Shown: piece by piece, positions 25,407 to 34,480 of the stretch
How the letters are laid out: the number at the start of each line of letters is the position of its first letter
Position numbering within the stretch: the first letter of the stretch is position 1
Source: Ferruginibacter sp.
GTDB taxonomy: Bacteria > Bacteroidota > Bacteroidia > Chitinophagales > Chitinophagaceae
Assembly: GCA_013141435.1 (NCBI GenBank)
Contig: JABFQZ010000011.1
Span: 103,230-167,229 of the forward strand
Direction: 5' to 3'
DNA length: 64,000 nucleotides
Position numbers and translations under genes: made by a program
Notes under the pieces: generated by a model
Told to the model about the DNA's origin: nothing
The model's database searches: none
Seen by the model: only the letters and a program-made list of their open reading frames with translations

Positions 25407-25847
25407 ATGAACATTTACGTAGGTAATCTTAGTTGGTCTATGACTGATGAAGATTTAAACACACTCTTCACAGAGTACGGCACTGTTAGCAGTGCAAAAA
25501 TTCTTAAAGACAAAATGAATGGCCGTAGCAAAGGTTTTGGCTTTGTAGAAATGGAAGACGATGAAGCAGCAAAAGCTGCCATTGCTGCATTAAACGAAGT
25601 TGAAATTCAAGGTCGTAAATTAATCGTAAACGAATCTCAGCCAAGAGCTGAAGGCGACGATTATAAAAAACGCAGTGGTGGCGGTGGTTACGGCGGTGGC
25701 GGTAACAGAGGCGGTGGCGGATACGGTGGCGGTGGTGGCCGTAGTAGTGGTGGATATGGCGGTGGCGGTGGTCGCAGCAGTGGTGGTGGATACGGTAGCG
25801 GTGGCGGACGCAGCGGTGGCGGCGGTGGTTACAGCAAAGATTATTAA
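25407..25847 (+). CDS. Gly-rich RNA-binding protein with one RRM domain
   Basis: A 146-residue protein. The RRM occupies about 1-80, with RNP2 'IYVGNL' at 3-8 and RNP1 'KGFGFVEM' at 42-49, both with the aromatic residues that stack on RNA. Residues about 89-146 are a Gly/Tyr/Ser/Arg tail ('GGGGYGGGGNRGGGG'-type), as in bacterial and plant glycine-rich proteins. Such proteins bind single-stranded RNA and are often cold-induced in Bacteroidota and cyanobacteria. The long leader with a terminator-like hairpin fits self-regulation, but this is not shown. Confidence 0.93.
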   Translation: MNIYVGNLSWSMTDEDLNTLFTEYGTVSSAKILKDKMNGRSKGFGFVEMEDDEAAKAAIAALNEVEIQGRKLIVNESQPRAEGDDYKKRSGGGGYGGGGNRGGGGYGGGGGRSSGGYGGGGGRSSGGGYGSGGGRSGGGGGYSKDY

Positions 25848-25989
25848 TATCAAAGTTATAAAAACATGCTTTAAAAGTTCCTTTCAGAAATGAAGGGAAT
25901 TTTTTTTGCAAAAAATAACCCAAATGTGGTATTTTATTTTATAATTTATTATTGTTGCTTTGCATTTTAAACACTAAAACAAATATAAA

Positions 25990-26688
25990 ATGAAAAAGAT
26001 TACTTTAATTTTTGTTTGCAATTTTTTATTGCTTACCACATTTGCTCAAAATGAAAAAGGCTCAAAATTGGTTGGTGTAGGCATTGGTGGATTTTCCTTT
26101 ACAAATAGCGATAGTAAAACCAGTTATACGAATACAACAACGGTATATAATAGTAAAGGTTCTAGCTATTCAATAGGTATAAATCCAAATGTGGCTTGGT
26201 TTCTTAGCAAAAACTTGGCTGTTGGTGGGTTATTAGGCATCTCATTTTATTCTTCAAAATCTAATAGCAGCAACACATCTTCTGTAAATACATCAGATAA
26301 TAAAAGTAGCCAACCGTCTGTATATATTGGGCCATATGCTAGATATTACTTTGGTGGAAGTACTAAGGGTATGCCTTTTGCACAAGTAAATATGCAATAT
26401 GGTATGTATGGTGGCAAATCAAATTCTAAAAGTAGTACTGGCACTTTTAGCGACACAAAAACAAAACCTAAAGGCGATTGGAATGCAGGTGTAAGTGTTG
26501 GCTACGAGCATTTTGTAAGTAGCTATGTAGGTTTATATGCATCGGTTGGGTTTAACTATGGTAAATCTAAAACTCAGTATGATTATACTCCATCTACAGG
26601 CACACCATATTCATACACTAACGAATATTCTAGATTTTATGTTCCTATAAATTTGGGTTTGCAAGTGCATTTGCCAGCAAAAAAATAA
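25990..26688 (+). CDS. Small outer-membrane beta-barrel protein
   Basis: A 232-residue protein with a signal peptide about 1-20 ('LLLTTFAQN'). The rest has about eight amphipathic strands with Gly/Ser/Tyr-rich turns ('SYSIGINPNVAWFLSKNLAVGGLLGI', with no long charged region; 'VYIGPYARYYFGG', 'GLYASVGFNYG') and ends 'NLGLQVHLPAKK'. This is the usual appearance of an OmpX/OmpW-like small barrel (OMP_b-brl type). No specific function can be assigned. A strong terminator follows. Confidence 0.72.
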   Translation: MKKITLIFVCNFLLLTTFAQNEKGSKLVGVGIGGFSFTNSDSKTSYTNTTTVYNSKGSSYSIGINPNVAWFLSKNLAVGGLLGISFYSSKSNSSNTSSVNTSDNKSSQPSVYIGPYARYYFGGSTKGMPFAQVNMQYGMYGGKSNSKSSTGTFSDTKTKPKGDWNAGVSVGYEHFVSSYVGLYASVGFNYGKSKTQYDYTPSTGTPYSYTNEYSRFYVPINLGLQVHLPAKK

Positions 26689-26706
26689 TTTTTTTATTAG
26701 ATTAAT

Positions 26707-26738
26707 ACAAGCCGATATTTTAATTAATATCGGCTTGT
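26707..26738 (+). terminator. Terminator after the small barrel gene
   Basis: ACAAGCCGATATT (26707-26719), 6-nt loop, AATATCGGCTTGT (26726-26738), perfect 13-bp stem followed by TTTGTG. Confidence 0.85.
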
Positions 26739-27072
26739 TTGTGTTTTATTTTTTAGAAAATTACACACAATAAAAAGTAGTAATTATTTTATAAATGAAT
26801 TGTACCATTTATAAATAGAATTTGTATTATACCGATTGAACAAACAATATAGTCCAACATTGGTTAAAGGCACATTTTACTATTTGGTTGTTCCATCGGC
26901 ATTTACTTTGTTTACAAAGATTACCACTAAATAAAGGCTAAGTACAAAGTTTTTACTACACTATTAATGCTAAATTGAAATACAAATGTAGAATGGTGCG
27001 ACGCCAATGAAGCTTAATTGGTGCTGCAAATGCTGGTAACAAAAGAGTTAGAAAACAGAATGTTTTTTGGTT
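26739..27072. other. Intergenic region without a recognisable gene
   Basis: AT-rich with one more GC-rich patch at 26990-27040 holding a short imperfect inverted repeat (GCCAAT...ATTGGTGC, 27003-27024). It may be a remnant of a dispersed repeat. No promoter or gene is supported. Confidence 0.35.
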
Positions 27073-27966
27073 TTAACTTAATATATCTTTTCGTTTGAAA
27101 AAGTACACTGCTGCTCCTAAAAATATGAATATATGTGCTAATAAAATAATTAAGCTATTGCGTATGGCTGTCCAGTTTTCGAGGCTGCCTTTTATGGGTA
27201 CATTATCTATATCGGTGGCTATGTAAAAAAAGCCTTTCCAACCTACTAGGTACGATGTAAAGAGCCATGGTTTTATGGTTTTGTCTATTATTGGTACATT
27301 CATATTGGATATGATAGTGCATACTATTACTATGCATACTGTTGCAATTATTGGACCTATGGAGTTTTCGGCAAATACTGAAAGTAAAATTGCTAAAGCG
27401 GCTATAACTGTGAGTGCTACTGCAGCATATGCAAATGCTGCAAAATAACGCCACATAATATCGTTTTGTGTAATTTGTAGTATTTGTGATTCGTCGCCTT
27501 TGGCTCTAAATATTAGCATATCGCCTGTGCCAAAAATAAGCATACTTATAAATAGTGCCATTATAGCCATAAATACTAAAAGAGCTATGGTGTATATTGT
27601 AGATGCAATGAATTTTGCAAAAATTATTTTTGTACGGCTAATGGGTTTGGTAAGCAAAAGCCTTAGTGTGCCCATGTTTGCTTCGCCACTTATGGCATCG
27701 CCTGCTACAAGTGCTACCAATATTGGTATTTGTATTAGCAATGTGTTTAATATAATATAGCACATAAAATACCCATTAATAGCTTTGTTCCTATCAAGCT
27801 CAAAGGTGTCGCCTGCACTTTGCAAAAGCATATTTATGTAACTTGTACCATCGGCTTTAAATGCAAATTGAAAAATAGAAACAATAGCTGCTATTGATGC
27901 AAATGCAATGTATGTACGTGGACGTTTTGATATTTTGTATAACTCAATTTGTAAAAGGCTCCACAT
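27073..27966 (-). CDS. ABC transporter permease (ABC-2 type)
   Basis: A 297-residue membrane protein with about six hydrophobic helices. 'GDAISGEANMGTLRLLLTKPISRTKIIFAK' region (about 90-120) is the signature cytoplasmic segment of ABC-2/NosY-like permeases that accompanies a short N-terminal helix and 'YIILNTLLIQIPILVALVAG'. Its start overlaps the ATPase gene by 23 bp, so the two are translationally coupled and form a two-gene exporter. The substrate is unknown; many such pairs export peptides or act in antibiotic resistance. Confidence 0.87.
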   Translation of the reverse strand: MWSLLQIELYKISKRPRTYIAFASIAAIVSIFQFAFKADGTSYINMLLQSAGDTFELDRNKAINGYFMCYIILNTLLIQIPILVALVAGDAISGEANMGTLRLLLTKPISRTKIIFAKFIASTIYTIALLVFMAIMALFISMLIFGTGDMLIFRAKGDESQILQITQNDIMWRYFAAFAYAAVALTVIAALAILLSVFAENSIGPIIATVCIVIVCTIISNMNVPIIDKTIKPWLFTSYLVGWKGFFYIATDIDNVPIKGSLENWTAIRNSLIILLAHIFIFLGAAVYFFKRKDILS

Positions 27967-28879
27967 GTGTATTGTTGTTGGTGAGTGATAAAAAATAATC
28001 TTCTAATGAATGGCGTGGGGTTACAGAAAGTATATTGGTATTATTTAATGAAAGCATTTCTATTAAATCTGGCACTTCGTTTTTGCTCATACGTATTTTG
28101 ATGCTAGCACTGTTAATTTTTTCGATACATTTTGCCCATTTTGTATTTTGTAACTTTTGTTGTGTATCTATATTATTAGTAGTATTTATTTCAACAAGAG
28201 TATTTGCTGGATCTAAAAGTTGGGCTACATTACCTTCTACAATTTTTTGTCCTTTGTTTATTATTAACATTCGGTTGGCTACTACTTCAATTTCTGATAA
28301 TAAGTGTGAGGAAACTATAACTGTTTTGCTCATTTCTTTACTTAATCGCAAAATAAGGTTTCGCATATCGGCTATGCCTTGAGGGTCGAGCCCATTTGTG
28401 GGTTCATCTAAAATAATGAGTTTGGGTTGATGTACCAATGCTACAGCTATGCCCATGCGCTGTTTCATACCTTGGCTAAAGGTTTTTACTTTATCGTTGC
28501 ACCTTTCGGCTAAGCCTACCATTTCTAACTGGTCCATTACTAATTGCTTGGTAACTTTTACCCCACTCAATTTTGCAAATAAATGTACATTATCATAAGC
28601 CGATAGGTATTTATACATATCTGGTCGTTCAATAATAGCTCCAGATTGCCTTAAAAGTGTATTGTTGCCTTGTTTAATCTTATTATTAAAAAAAAAGATT
28701 TCTCCAGATGTGGGTGCTATTAATTGCAAAATCATACGAAGTGTAGTAGATTTACCTGCGCCGTTTTGTCCCAAAAATCCATATACATCTCCTTCGTTTA
28801 CAGTAAATTGCAGATTTTTTACTACATCTACATTTGCAAATCTTTTTGTTAAATTCCTTGCTTCGAGTAGTATATTCAT
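27944..28879 (-). CDS. ABC transporter ATP-binding protein
   Basis: A 311-residue ATPase. Walker A 'GQNGAGKST' at 37-45, signature 'FSQGMKQRM' about 138-146, Walker B 'LIILDEPTNGLDP' about 155-167 and the switch His in 'VIVSSHLL' are all intact. The 'SQGMKQR' form and a C-terminal extension of about 90 residues are typical of the CcmA/BcrA/NatA-type exporters. It is paired with the overlapping permease gene. No regulator is adjacent. Confidence 0.93.
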   Translation of the reverse strand: MNILLEARNLTKRFANVDVVKNLQFTVNEGDVYGFLGQNGAGKSTTLRMILQLIAPTSGEIFFFNNKIKQGNNTLLRQSGAIIERPDMYKYLSAYDNVHLFAKLSGVKVTKQLVMDQLEMVGLAERCNDKVKTFSQGMKQRMGIAVALVHQPKLIILDEPTNGLDPQGIADMRNLILRLSKEMSKTVIVSSHLLSEIEVVANRMLIINKGQKIVEGNVAQLLDPANTLVEINTTNNIDTQQKLQNTKWAKCIEKINSASIKIRMSKNEVPDLIEMLSLNNTNILSVTPRHSLEDYFLSLTNNNTHVEPFTN

Positions 28880-29058
28880 TGGGTAAAAATACTTTAATTG
28901 TTGGTGCTTTTAAAAAAAACAAAAAAAAAGATAGTAGTTTTACTATAATTACAAAAAAATAGTATATTTGCAATATAGCATTAGAAAAATAACTACATTT
29001 TTTCTTTAAAAAGAAACCTAAGTTGTCTTTAAAAAGTCTATTTAAAACAAGCAAAAAA

Positions 29059-29376
29059 ATGAAAGCAATTTTAACTATTTTAAGTATTTTAATAATAAAT
29101 TTTAGTTTTGCAACTACTAATCCAAAATTAAAAATTGGATTTAGCGGTAATACTACTACATTAGAAGTTAGATTAAATGCTGTAAAAGCAAGCGATGTTA
29201 CTTTTACTATTACAAACGCAGTTGGTGTAATTGTAAATACTAAAATTACTACTTTAAAAAAAGGATCTAACAATATTTCACTTTTAGATATAATAAATTT
29301 AGAAGAAGGAACATACACTGTTAGTTTAATTGAAGCTGGCAAAACTTTTACTACTCAATTTGTAAATTTTAAATAG
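29059..29376 (+). CDS. Small secreted protein resembling a stand-alone T9SS sorting-domain fold
   Basis: A 105-residue exported protein. The ATG at 29059 is preferred to an upstream in-frame TTG (29023) because it begins the signal peptide ('MKAILTILSILIINFSFA'). The mature ~87 residues, with 'DVTFTITNAVGVIVNT', 'LKKGSNNISLLDIINLEEGTY' and the C-terminal 'TTQFVNFK', follow the strand pattern of T9SS C-terminal domains and of DUF3244-type proteins, here without any cargo. TATATTTG at 28963-28970 may be its -7 box. A terminator follows. The function is unknown. Confidence 0.68.
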   Translation: MKAILTILSILIINFSFATTNPKLKIGFSGNTTTLEVRLNAVKASDVTFTITNAVGVIVNTKITTLKKGSNNISLLDIINLEEGTYTVSLIEAGKTFTTQFVNFK

Positions 29377-29433
29377 AATAATATTTTATATAATATTCAT
29401 GTGTTCGAACAGTTTGCATGAATCTACGAATAC

Positions 29434-29464
29434 AATGCCGCTCCCCTAAGAGCGGCATTATTTT
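29434..29464 (+). terminator. Terminator after the small secreted protein
   Basis: AATGCCGCT (29434-29442), 8-nt loop, AGCGGCATT (29451-29459), perfect 9-bp GC-rich stem followed by ATTTT. Confidence 0.88.
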
Positions 29465-29826
29465 ATACAGATTGTTTTGATTTCAAAATTTAAAAAACTG
29501 TTTACAACTTTAATTGTATCACAAAAAACTAAGTTTGCAAACCCAAAAAGGCACAAAGAGGAGTATATCTTTTTGCCTTTTTGGGTGCATTTTCTTAGAA
29601 ATTTGCGGTAAAATTTGTCTTTGTGTTTTTAGAGATTTTCTTAAGTTAGAGAGATATGGTATAAATAATATGAAATATGCTTAAGTTGTAATAATTCCAA
29701 TTATGAAATAATAGTCAATTTCTCGTATCTTAAAATCAGACTAAACTGCTACCAAATCGGCATACCATTCAAAAATTTTTATAAGCAACTTTACCAATTA
29801 TAAAATAAAATTGGAATAAGATAGTA
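29465..29826. other. Intergenic region with a 13-bp hairpin
   Basis: ACCCAAAAAGGCA (29541-29553) and TGCCTTTTTGGGT (29574-29586) pair perfectly around 20 nt. Variants of CAAAG/CTTTG heptads surround it. No gene is visible. The hairpin is not close to a stop codon, so terminator function is doubtful. Confidence 0.5.
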
Positions 29827-31263
29827 TTATTTATTTCCCATCTCCATAATCATATCCGAAATTTGCAACAAAAGCACTTCATCATTTTTATTGCATAATA
29901 CTTGCACCCCAAAAGGCATGTTATTGCTATGCGAAAATATTGGTAACGCAATTGCAGGTACACCAGTTAAGTTTGCAAAAACCGTAAAAATATCTGCCAA
30001 ATACATAGCTATTGGGTCTTTATCATTTTGCCCAATATCAAAAGCTGTGCAAGGGCTCACAGGCATTATTATTGCATCGTATTCATCAAAAATTTCAGTT
30101 ATTTTTTTTACCAAAAGGTTTCTTATTTTTTGCGCCTTACTATAAAAGGCATCGTAGTATCCAGTGCTAAGTACAAATGTGCCAAGCATAATACGTCGTT
30201 TTACCTCAGCACCAAAACCCTCGGTTCGGTTATTCAAATAAAATTCCGACAAGTTTTCGGGCACTATTTTACTCACATGGCCATATCGCACACCGTCATA
30301 TCTGCTTAGGTTGCTACTTGCTTCGGCAGTAGTAAGTACATAATATGCAGGCACAATAAATTCCAATAAATCAAAATTTATTTCGGCTACATGGTGGTTA
30401 TTATCTTTCAAATCCTTTTGAAACAATTTTATTTTCGATGCTATTTCTGCATCTATCCCATCATGCTCTAAAGCTTGTTTTAAAAAAGCTATTTTGTATT
30501 TTTTTTCGGGGCTATGTTTTGCAAATTCAGAAGTAGATTTTAGCACATTCATTGTACTATCCTTTTCATCTGGCTTGCTCATTATTTCTAACAACAAAGC
30601 CACATCTCCTACAGTTTTTCCAAAAATACCTATTTGATCAAATGATGATGCATACGCAATAAGTCCATATCTAGAAATAGTACCGTAACTAGGTTTTAAG
30701 CCAATAATACCGCAAAAATCGGCAGGTTGCCTTACCGAACCGCCAGTATCGCTACCTAGCGATAGCATACACATATTAGCTTGCACCGCCACAGCACTTC
30801 CGCCAGATGAACCGCCTGGCACTTTTGTTTCGTTAAGTGCATTAAGCACTTTGCCATAAACAGAATTTTCGTTGGTGCTACCCATTGCAAATTCATCGCA
30901 ATTGCATGAGCCAATTATTATTGCATCTTCATCTATCAAATACTGTAAAGCACTAGCGGTGTATAGCGATTCAAAGCCATCTAAAATTTTTGATGCCGCA
31001 GTAACCTTATGACCATTATAGCAAATAACATCTTTAATAGCAATAACTACACCATGTAGTTTTTTTAAAGGCAACCCTTGTTTTCGTTGCTCATCTAAAA
31101 CTATCGCTTTAGCCATAGCTTCCTTTGTATAAACCTCTACAAATGCATTTAAGTGTTGCTTTTCATTAATATTTTTTAAATAAATATTTACAGCTTCTGC
31201 ACAAGTATATTGGCCATTGCTTAAATCTTTATGATAATTATTTATAGTAGTAAAAACAAACAT
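29827..31263 (-). CDS. gatA: Asp-tRNA(Asn)/Glu-tRNA(Gln) amidotransferase subunit A
   Basis: A 478-residue amidase-signature protein. The ATG at 31263 is chosen over an upstream frame extension to 31320, since family members begin close to 'YHKDLSNGQYTCAEAVNIYL'. The catalytic triad is visible: Lys in 'VVIAIKDVI', Ser in 'GSDTGGSVRQPADFCG' and the preceding 'GGSSGGSAVAV' segment. GatA releases ammonia from glutamine, which GatB uses to amidate mischarged tRNA. gatB and gatC are not in the window. The next gene on the same strand is tatA, 84 bp upstream. Confidence 0.95.
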   Translation of the reverse strand: MFVFTTINNYHKDLSNGQYTCAEAVNIYLKNINEKQHLNAFVEVYTKEAMAKAIVLDEQRKQGLPLKKLHGVVIAIKDVICYNGHKVTAASKILDGFESLYTASALQYLIDEDAIIIGSCNCDEFAMGSTNENSVYGKVLNALNETKVPGGSSGGSAVAVQANMCMLSLGSDTGGSVRQPADFCGIIGLKPSYGTISRYGLIAYASSFDQIGIFGKTVGDVALLLEIMSKPDEKDSTMNVLKSTSEFAKHSPEKKYKIAFLKQALEHDGIDAEIASKIKLFQKDLKDNNHHVAEINFDLLEFIVPAYYVLTTAEASSNLSRYDGVRYGHVSKIVPENLSEFYLNNRTEGFGAEVKRRIMLGTFVLSTGYYDAFYSKAQKIRNLLVKKITEIFDEYDAIIMPVSPCTAFDIGQNDKDPIAMYLADIFTVFANLTGVPAIALPIFSHSNNMPFGVQVLCNKNDEVLLLQISDMIMEMGNK

Positions 31264-31347
31264 GGTACAAAATTGAAAAGCCAAATTGTATAAAATTTCC
31301 TGCAAAGGTTTATTACACAATTTGGCTTGTAAAAATTATTTTAAAAA

Positions 31348-31557
31348 TTACTTTACATTATCTTTTTCCTTCATTCCAGCTTCTATTTCGTCTTTCACAT
31401 TATTTTTAGCATCGTTAAATTCACGCATACCTTTACCTACACCTCTCATAAGCTCTGGTATTTTTTTTCCTCCAAAAAAAAGTAAAACTGCAAGTAATAT
31501 TAATATCCACTCCGAGCCACCAGGCATTGAAAACAATAAAATATTATTAAAATACAT
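31348..31557 (-). CDS. tatA: Sec-independent translocase subunit TatA/TatE
   Basis: A 69-residue protein with one N-terminal membrane helix ('[22 protein letters not shown]', about residues 15-36), the Phe-Gly hinge '[10 protein letters not shown]' and an amphipathic, charged tail ('[21 protein letters not shown]'-type). TatA oligomers form the pore of the twin-arginine export system. A perfect -7 box (TACCTTTG on the minus strand, 31583-31576) sits 19 nt before the start. tatC is not in the window. Confidence 0.92.
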   Translation of the reverse strand: MYFNNILLFSMPGGSEWILILLAVLLFFGGKKIPELMRGVGKGMREFNDAKNNVKDEIEAGMKEKDNVK

Positions 31558-31575
31558 AAAATTTATTTTAGACTA

Positions 31576-31583
31576 CAAAGGTA
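31576..31583 (-). promoter_or_regulatory. -7 box of tatA
   Basis: TACCTTTG on the minus strand matches TAnnTTTG exactly, 19 nt before the tatA start. No TTTG is seen at -33. Confidence 0.5.
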
Positions 31584-31789
31584 ATTGTTTTTTGTGAGAG
31601 TAATTTTTTGATGTGTTAATTTTTTTGTGCTCTCAGCATTTTATCTATATTCATTTTTTGTTCGGCCTCCTTTGCTGTTCCGTACATACAAATATGCTAT
31701 CGCATTTGTATGCACATCGCTCAGTCTGCCGCAGCTGCCAAGCTATAAATCATTTACCAACATTTACCAAAGCAAAAATACAAATACAA
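31584..31789. other. Non-coding stretch with a hairpin and a GC-richer patch
   Basis: CATACAAAT (near 31685-31693) and ATTTGTATG (near 31704-31712) form a 9-bp stem. The surrounding 31650-31750 is richer in G and C than its neighbours and has an unexplained coding-like look on the minus strand, but no start and no recognisable protein. It may be a relic or a dispersed repeat. Confidence 0.4.
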
Positions 31790-31819
31790 AAAAAGCGAAA
31801 CAGTAATGTTTCGCTTTTT
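31790..31819 (-). terminator. Terminator of rplS
   Basis: AAAAAGCGAAACA (31790-31802), 4-nt loop, TGTTTCGCTTTTT (31807-31819), perfect 13-bp stem, with a T-run in the minus direction. It lies 25 bp past the rplS stop. Confidence 0.88.
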
Positions 31820-31843
31820 AATATATTTAAAATAACTATTGTA

Positions 31844-32215
31844 TTATCCTTTCTTTTTAAGACCAACAGCCATTCTTTTTTCTTTAATACGAGCACTTTT
31901 ACCGCTTCTTTCACGCAAGAAGTATAATTTAGCTCTTCTTACTCTACCTACTTTGTTAAGCACAATACTTTCAATATTAGGAGAATATACAGGAAATAAA
32001 CGTTCTACACCTACACCATCGCTCATTTTACGTACAGTAAAAGTTGCTGTAGAGCCTACACCTTGACGTTTAATTACATCTCCTTTAAAACTCTGAATAC
32101 GCTCTTTTACTCCTTCTACAATTTTGTAGTTTACGGTTACATTATCACCTGCTTTAAAAGTAGGAAGTGTTGGTATTGTTGTTAATTGTTCGTGTACAAA
32201 TGCTACTGCGTCCAT
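31844..32215 (-). CDS. rplS: 50S ribosomal protein bL19
   Basis: A 123-residue bL19. '[29 protein letters not shown]' region (about 20-48), '[22 protein letters not shown]' and '[24 protein letters not shown]' are close to the family consensus. The protein sits at the 30S-50S interface. It is monocistronic here: promoter box at 32236-32243, terminator at 31790-31819. The usual rimM-trmD neighbours are absent. Confidence 0.97.
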   Translation of the reverse strand: MDAVAFVHEQLTTIPTLPTFKAGDNVTVNYKIVEGVKERIQSFKGDVIKRQGVGSTATFTVRKMSDGVGVERLFPVYSPNIESIVLNKVGRVRRAKLYFLRERSGKSARIKEKRMAVGLKKKG

Positions 32216-32235
32216 ATCTATTCTTTTTTGGAGTG

Positions 32236-32243
32236 CAAATGTA
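32236..32243 (-). promoter_or_regulatory. -7 box of rplS
   Basis: TACATTTG on the minus strand matches TAnnTTTG exactly, 20 nt before the rplS start. The -33 box is weak (TATTT). Confidence 0.6.
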
Positions 32244-32377
32244 GGGAAAAATTGATGAATAATAAATAGAAGACTCTATTTTTTTAAAAATTAGTTATAA
32301 TTAATTAAAAATCATATACTTATTTTATCGACATCAATATATTTTACATTACACTAACCAGTATCTTTTACAAGTTT

Positions 32378-32950
32378 TCACAATTTCCCTATTATCTCTT
32401 CATCAAATGGTTTTGTACCACTATCAAACTTGGCAATTATTACACCATTTTCGTTTATCAAAAATTTATTAAAATTCCATTTTATGGTGGCATCTAATAC
32501 ACCGTTTTCCGATTTATTTTTCAACCATTTGTAAATAGGTGCAGTATCATCACCTTTTACCGATATTTTTTCGGCCATAGGAAAAGTAACACCATAATTT
32601 TTTGTACAAAATTCTTTTATATCGGTATTTGAACCTGGCTCTTGTCCCAAAAAGTTATTTGCAGGAAATCCAACTACTACTAGTTTGTCTTTATATTTTA
32701 GGTACAATGCTTCCAAATCCTTGTATTGTGGCGTATAGCCACATTTAGATGCAGTGTTTACTATCAATATTTTTTTGCCTTTAAAATCGGCAAAATTAAT
32801 TGTACTACCATCTAAACCTTTTACTTTAAATTGATGTACCGATGTTGCACTATCAGCAACAGGCTTTGTAGTATTGATATTACTTACTTTACTGTTACTA
32901 CATTGCGATGCTGTACTTATTAATAAAGCAGCAGTTATTAACTTTAGCAT
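32378..32950 (-). CDS. Glutathione-peroxidase-family lipoprotein
   Basis: A 190-residue protein. The N-terminus looks like a lipoprotein signal with Cys17 ('STASQC'), so it should be membrane-anchored on the periplasmic side. The peroxidase fold has the peroxidatic Cys70 in 'VNTASKCGYTPQY', the Gln in 'FPANNFLGQEPG' and the Trp-Asn in 'IKWNFNKFLI', the catalytic tetrad of the family; Cys replaces selenocysteine. Such enzymes usually take electrons from thioredoxin rather than glutathione. It likely reduces hydroperoxides in the envelope. The same-strand gene upstream is also a lipoprotein, 33 bp away, so the two may be co-transcribed. Confidence 0.9.
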   Translation of the reverse strand: MLKLITAALLISTASQCSNSKVSNINTTKPVADSATSVHQFKVKGLDGSTINFADFKGKKILIVNTASKCGYTPQYKDLEALYLKYKDKLVVVGFPANNFLGQEPGSNTDIKEFCTKNYGVTFPMAEKISVKGDDTAPIYKWLKNKSENGVLDATIKWNFNKFLINENGVIIAKFDSGTKPFDEEIIGKL

Positions 32951-32983
32951 ATTTTTTTTTAAAAAGATATAAGAATTTGTTTG

Positions 32984-34366
32984 TTATTGTTTTTCGTAAG
33001 CGCCAATATCTGGTAAGCCTACGCTCCTATTATTATCATCTAAATCTTTAAGCAAAAAAGTTGCTACACCTTTGTTTAAATTTGGTGCAGTTGCATTTTT
33101 TGTAATTCTAAAATCGTAAAAACGTCGGCTATTATCTATGCTGTCAAATAAAGGGTCAATATTTTTTAATGATGCATTTATTGTAACATTGGTAGGATCG
33201 GCAACAGCTCGGTACAAACAGTGATCGATATTTACAACAAAACTGCTCCCTACTTTTGATGTTTGTATTTCGTTTTGCACAAAACCTGCATCGCCATATA
33301 CTATACAGTTTTGCAGTAAAGTATTTAAAGGTTTTGTTTGACTATTGCTATTAGCATCTGTTAATAATATACCCGAATTTTTGTGCAATACATAATTATT
33401 AGAGTAAGATGCAATAGTACAATGTAAAAACGTATAACTACCGCCATAGCTAACTTCTACAGCTCTTCCACAATTACTTACAAGGCAATTTTCGACTAGT
33501 ATTTTTGTATCACTAAACAATAAACCAGCATCGTAAGCATTATCAATAATACATTGTTTTAAAATTAATTTTGGGTTTGCATTTGTAGTAGGTGCAGTAA
33601 CTACTATTGCTTGATATGCATTTTTTACTTGAGCAAATTGCATCACATTATCTTTACTCAAACTATTAAAATAAATGCCTGGCCATGCTGCCGGAAATCC
33701 ATTGTATGGTTCATCTAATCTATCACCTGAAAAAATAATTGGTTGTGCTTTTGATCCATTACAAATTAGTGTACCATCTATAATTATTGGAGCATTGGCA
33801 TGGCAATATATTTTTGTACCTGCATTAATTGTTAGTTGCCCTATACTTGCTACTTGCAAGCTGCCAAGTATAATATAAGGCAAAGTATTTGTAAAATTTA
33901 CATTGCTAATAATAATACCATTGCGTATAAAATTGGCATTTTGGCCAAAAGCTTCAAGATTTATTTTTGCATTATTACCATTAAAATGTATTAATATACT
34001 ATCGCTAATAATAAACGGAAGGCTTGCTGCGGTAGGGTTTATTGTAACTGTTACAAATACATAAATACTATCATTTGCTGCTATTTCTATATTGTTTAAT
34101 TCATTTGCAGCAATTCCGTTTACATTCATTTTAAATGCCGAAGTAGTGCCTCCGCCAAGTTTTATTTTGCTCAGCAAAAGTTTTTGCTCATTGGTATTAA
34201 AAATTTTAAACGATTTTGTTATTGACCCAGTTGTAGTAAAAATAGTGTCAAATTTTAAGCTATCTACTGAGGTTCTTAGTCGTGCATCGGCACTTGTAAT
34301 AAAGTTTTCTTTTTTGCATGATAAAAAAAAGAAACCAACAATAAAAATGGTTATTATATATTTCAT
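32984..34366 (-). CDS. Lipoprotein with right-handed beta-helix domain
   Basis: A 460-residue lipoprotein (Cys17 in 'FFFLSCKKE'). The N-terminal part (about 30-140) resembles an immunoglobulin-like strand domain ('SFKIFNTNEQKLLLSKIKLGGG'). Residues about 150-420 show the short repeated strands and turns of a right-handed parallel beta-helix ('AGTKIYCHANAPIIIDGTLICNG', 'LLFSDTKILVENCLVSNCG'), and the end 'VGLPDIGAYEKQ' is a motif common to Bacteroidota beta-helix lipoproteins. It is probably surface- or periplasm-facing. Substrate binding or hydrolysis cannot be inferred. Confidence 0.78.
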   Translation of the reverse strand: MKYIITIFIVGFFFLSCKKENFITSADARLRTSVDSLKFDTIFTTTGSITKSFKIFNTNEQKLLLSKIKLGGGTTSAFKMNVNGIAANELNNIEIAANDSIYVFVTVTINPTAASLPFIISDSILIHFNGNNAKINLEAFGQNANFIRNGIIISNVNFTNTLPYIILGSLQVASIGQLTINAGTKIYCHANAPIIIDGTLICNGSKAQPIIFSGDRLDEPYNGFPAAWPGIYFNSLSKDNVMQFAQVKNAYQAIVVTAPTTNANPKLILKQCIIDNAYDAGLLFSDTKILVENCLVSNCGRAVEVSYGGSYTFLHCTIASYSNNYVLHKNSGILLTDANSNSQTKPLNTLLQNCIVYGDAGFVQNEIQTSKVGSSFVVNIDHCLYRAVADPTNVTINASLKNIDPLFDSIDNSRRFYDFRITKNATAPNLNKGVATFLLKDLDDNNRSVGLPDIGAYEKQ

Positions 34367-34480
34367 GTGTTCGTATTTATTGTGGTTATAACTTCCAACA
34401 AATTGAGATAATTCACCAAAAGATTTTAATTGTAATCTGCCTGTAATGGCTCATACAATTAATTCAAATTTACAACGAAA

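Noticed and set aside
25620..25923. Long open frames opposite or overlapping the Gly-rich tail of the RRM protein
   Set aside because: They are a by-product of the repetitive GGNGGN codons: the products are nothing but His/Thr/Ala/Val runs.
26990..27040. Possible kinship of this GC-richer patch with the relic at 36786-36872
   Set aside because: Alignment by eye gives only about two thirds identity over 25 bases, which is not enough.
27073..28879. ABC exporter pair considered as a lipid or lantibiotic resistance system
   Set aside because: The residues show only the general CcmA/BcrA exporter build; no regulator, precursor peptide or substrate clue is adjacent.
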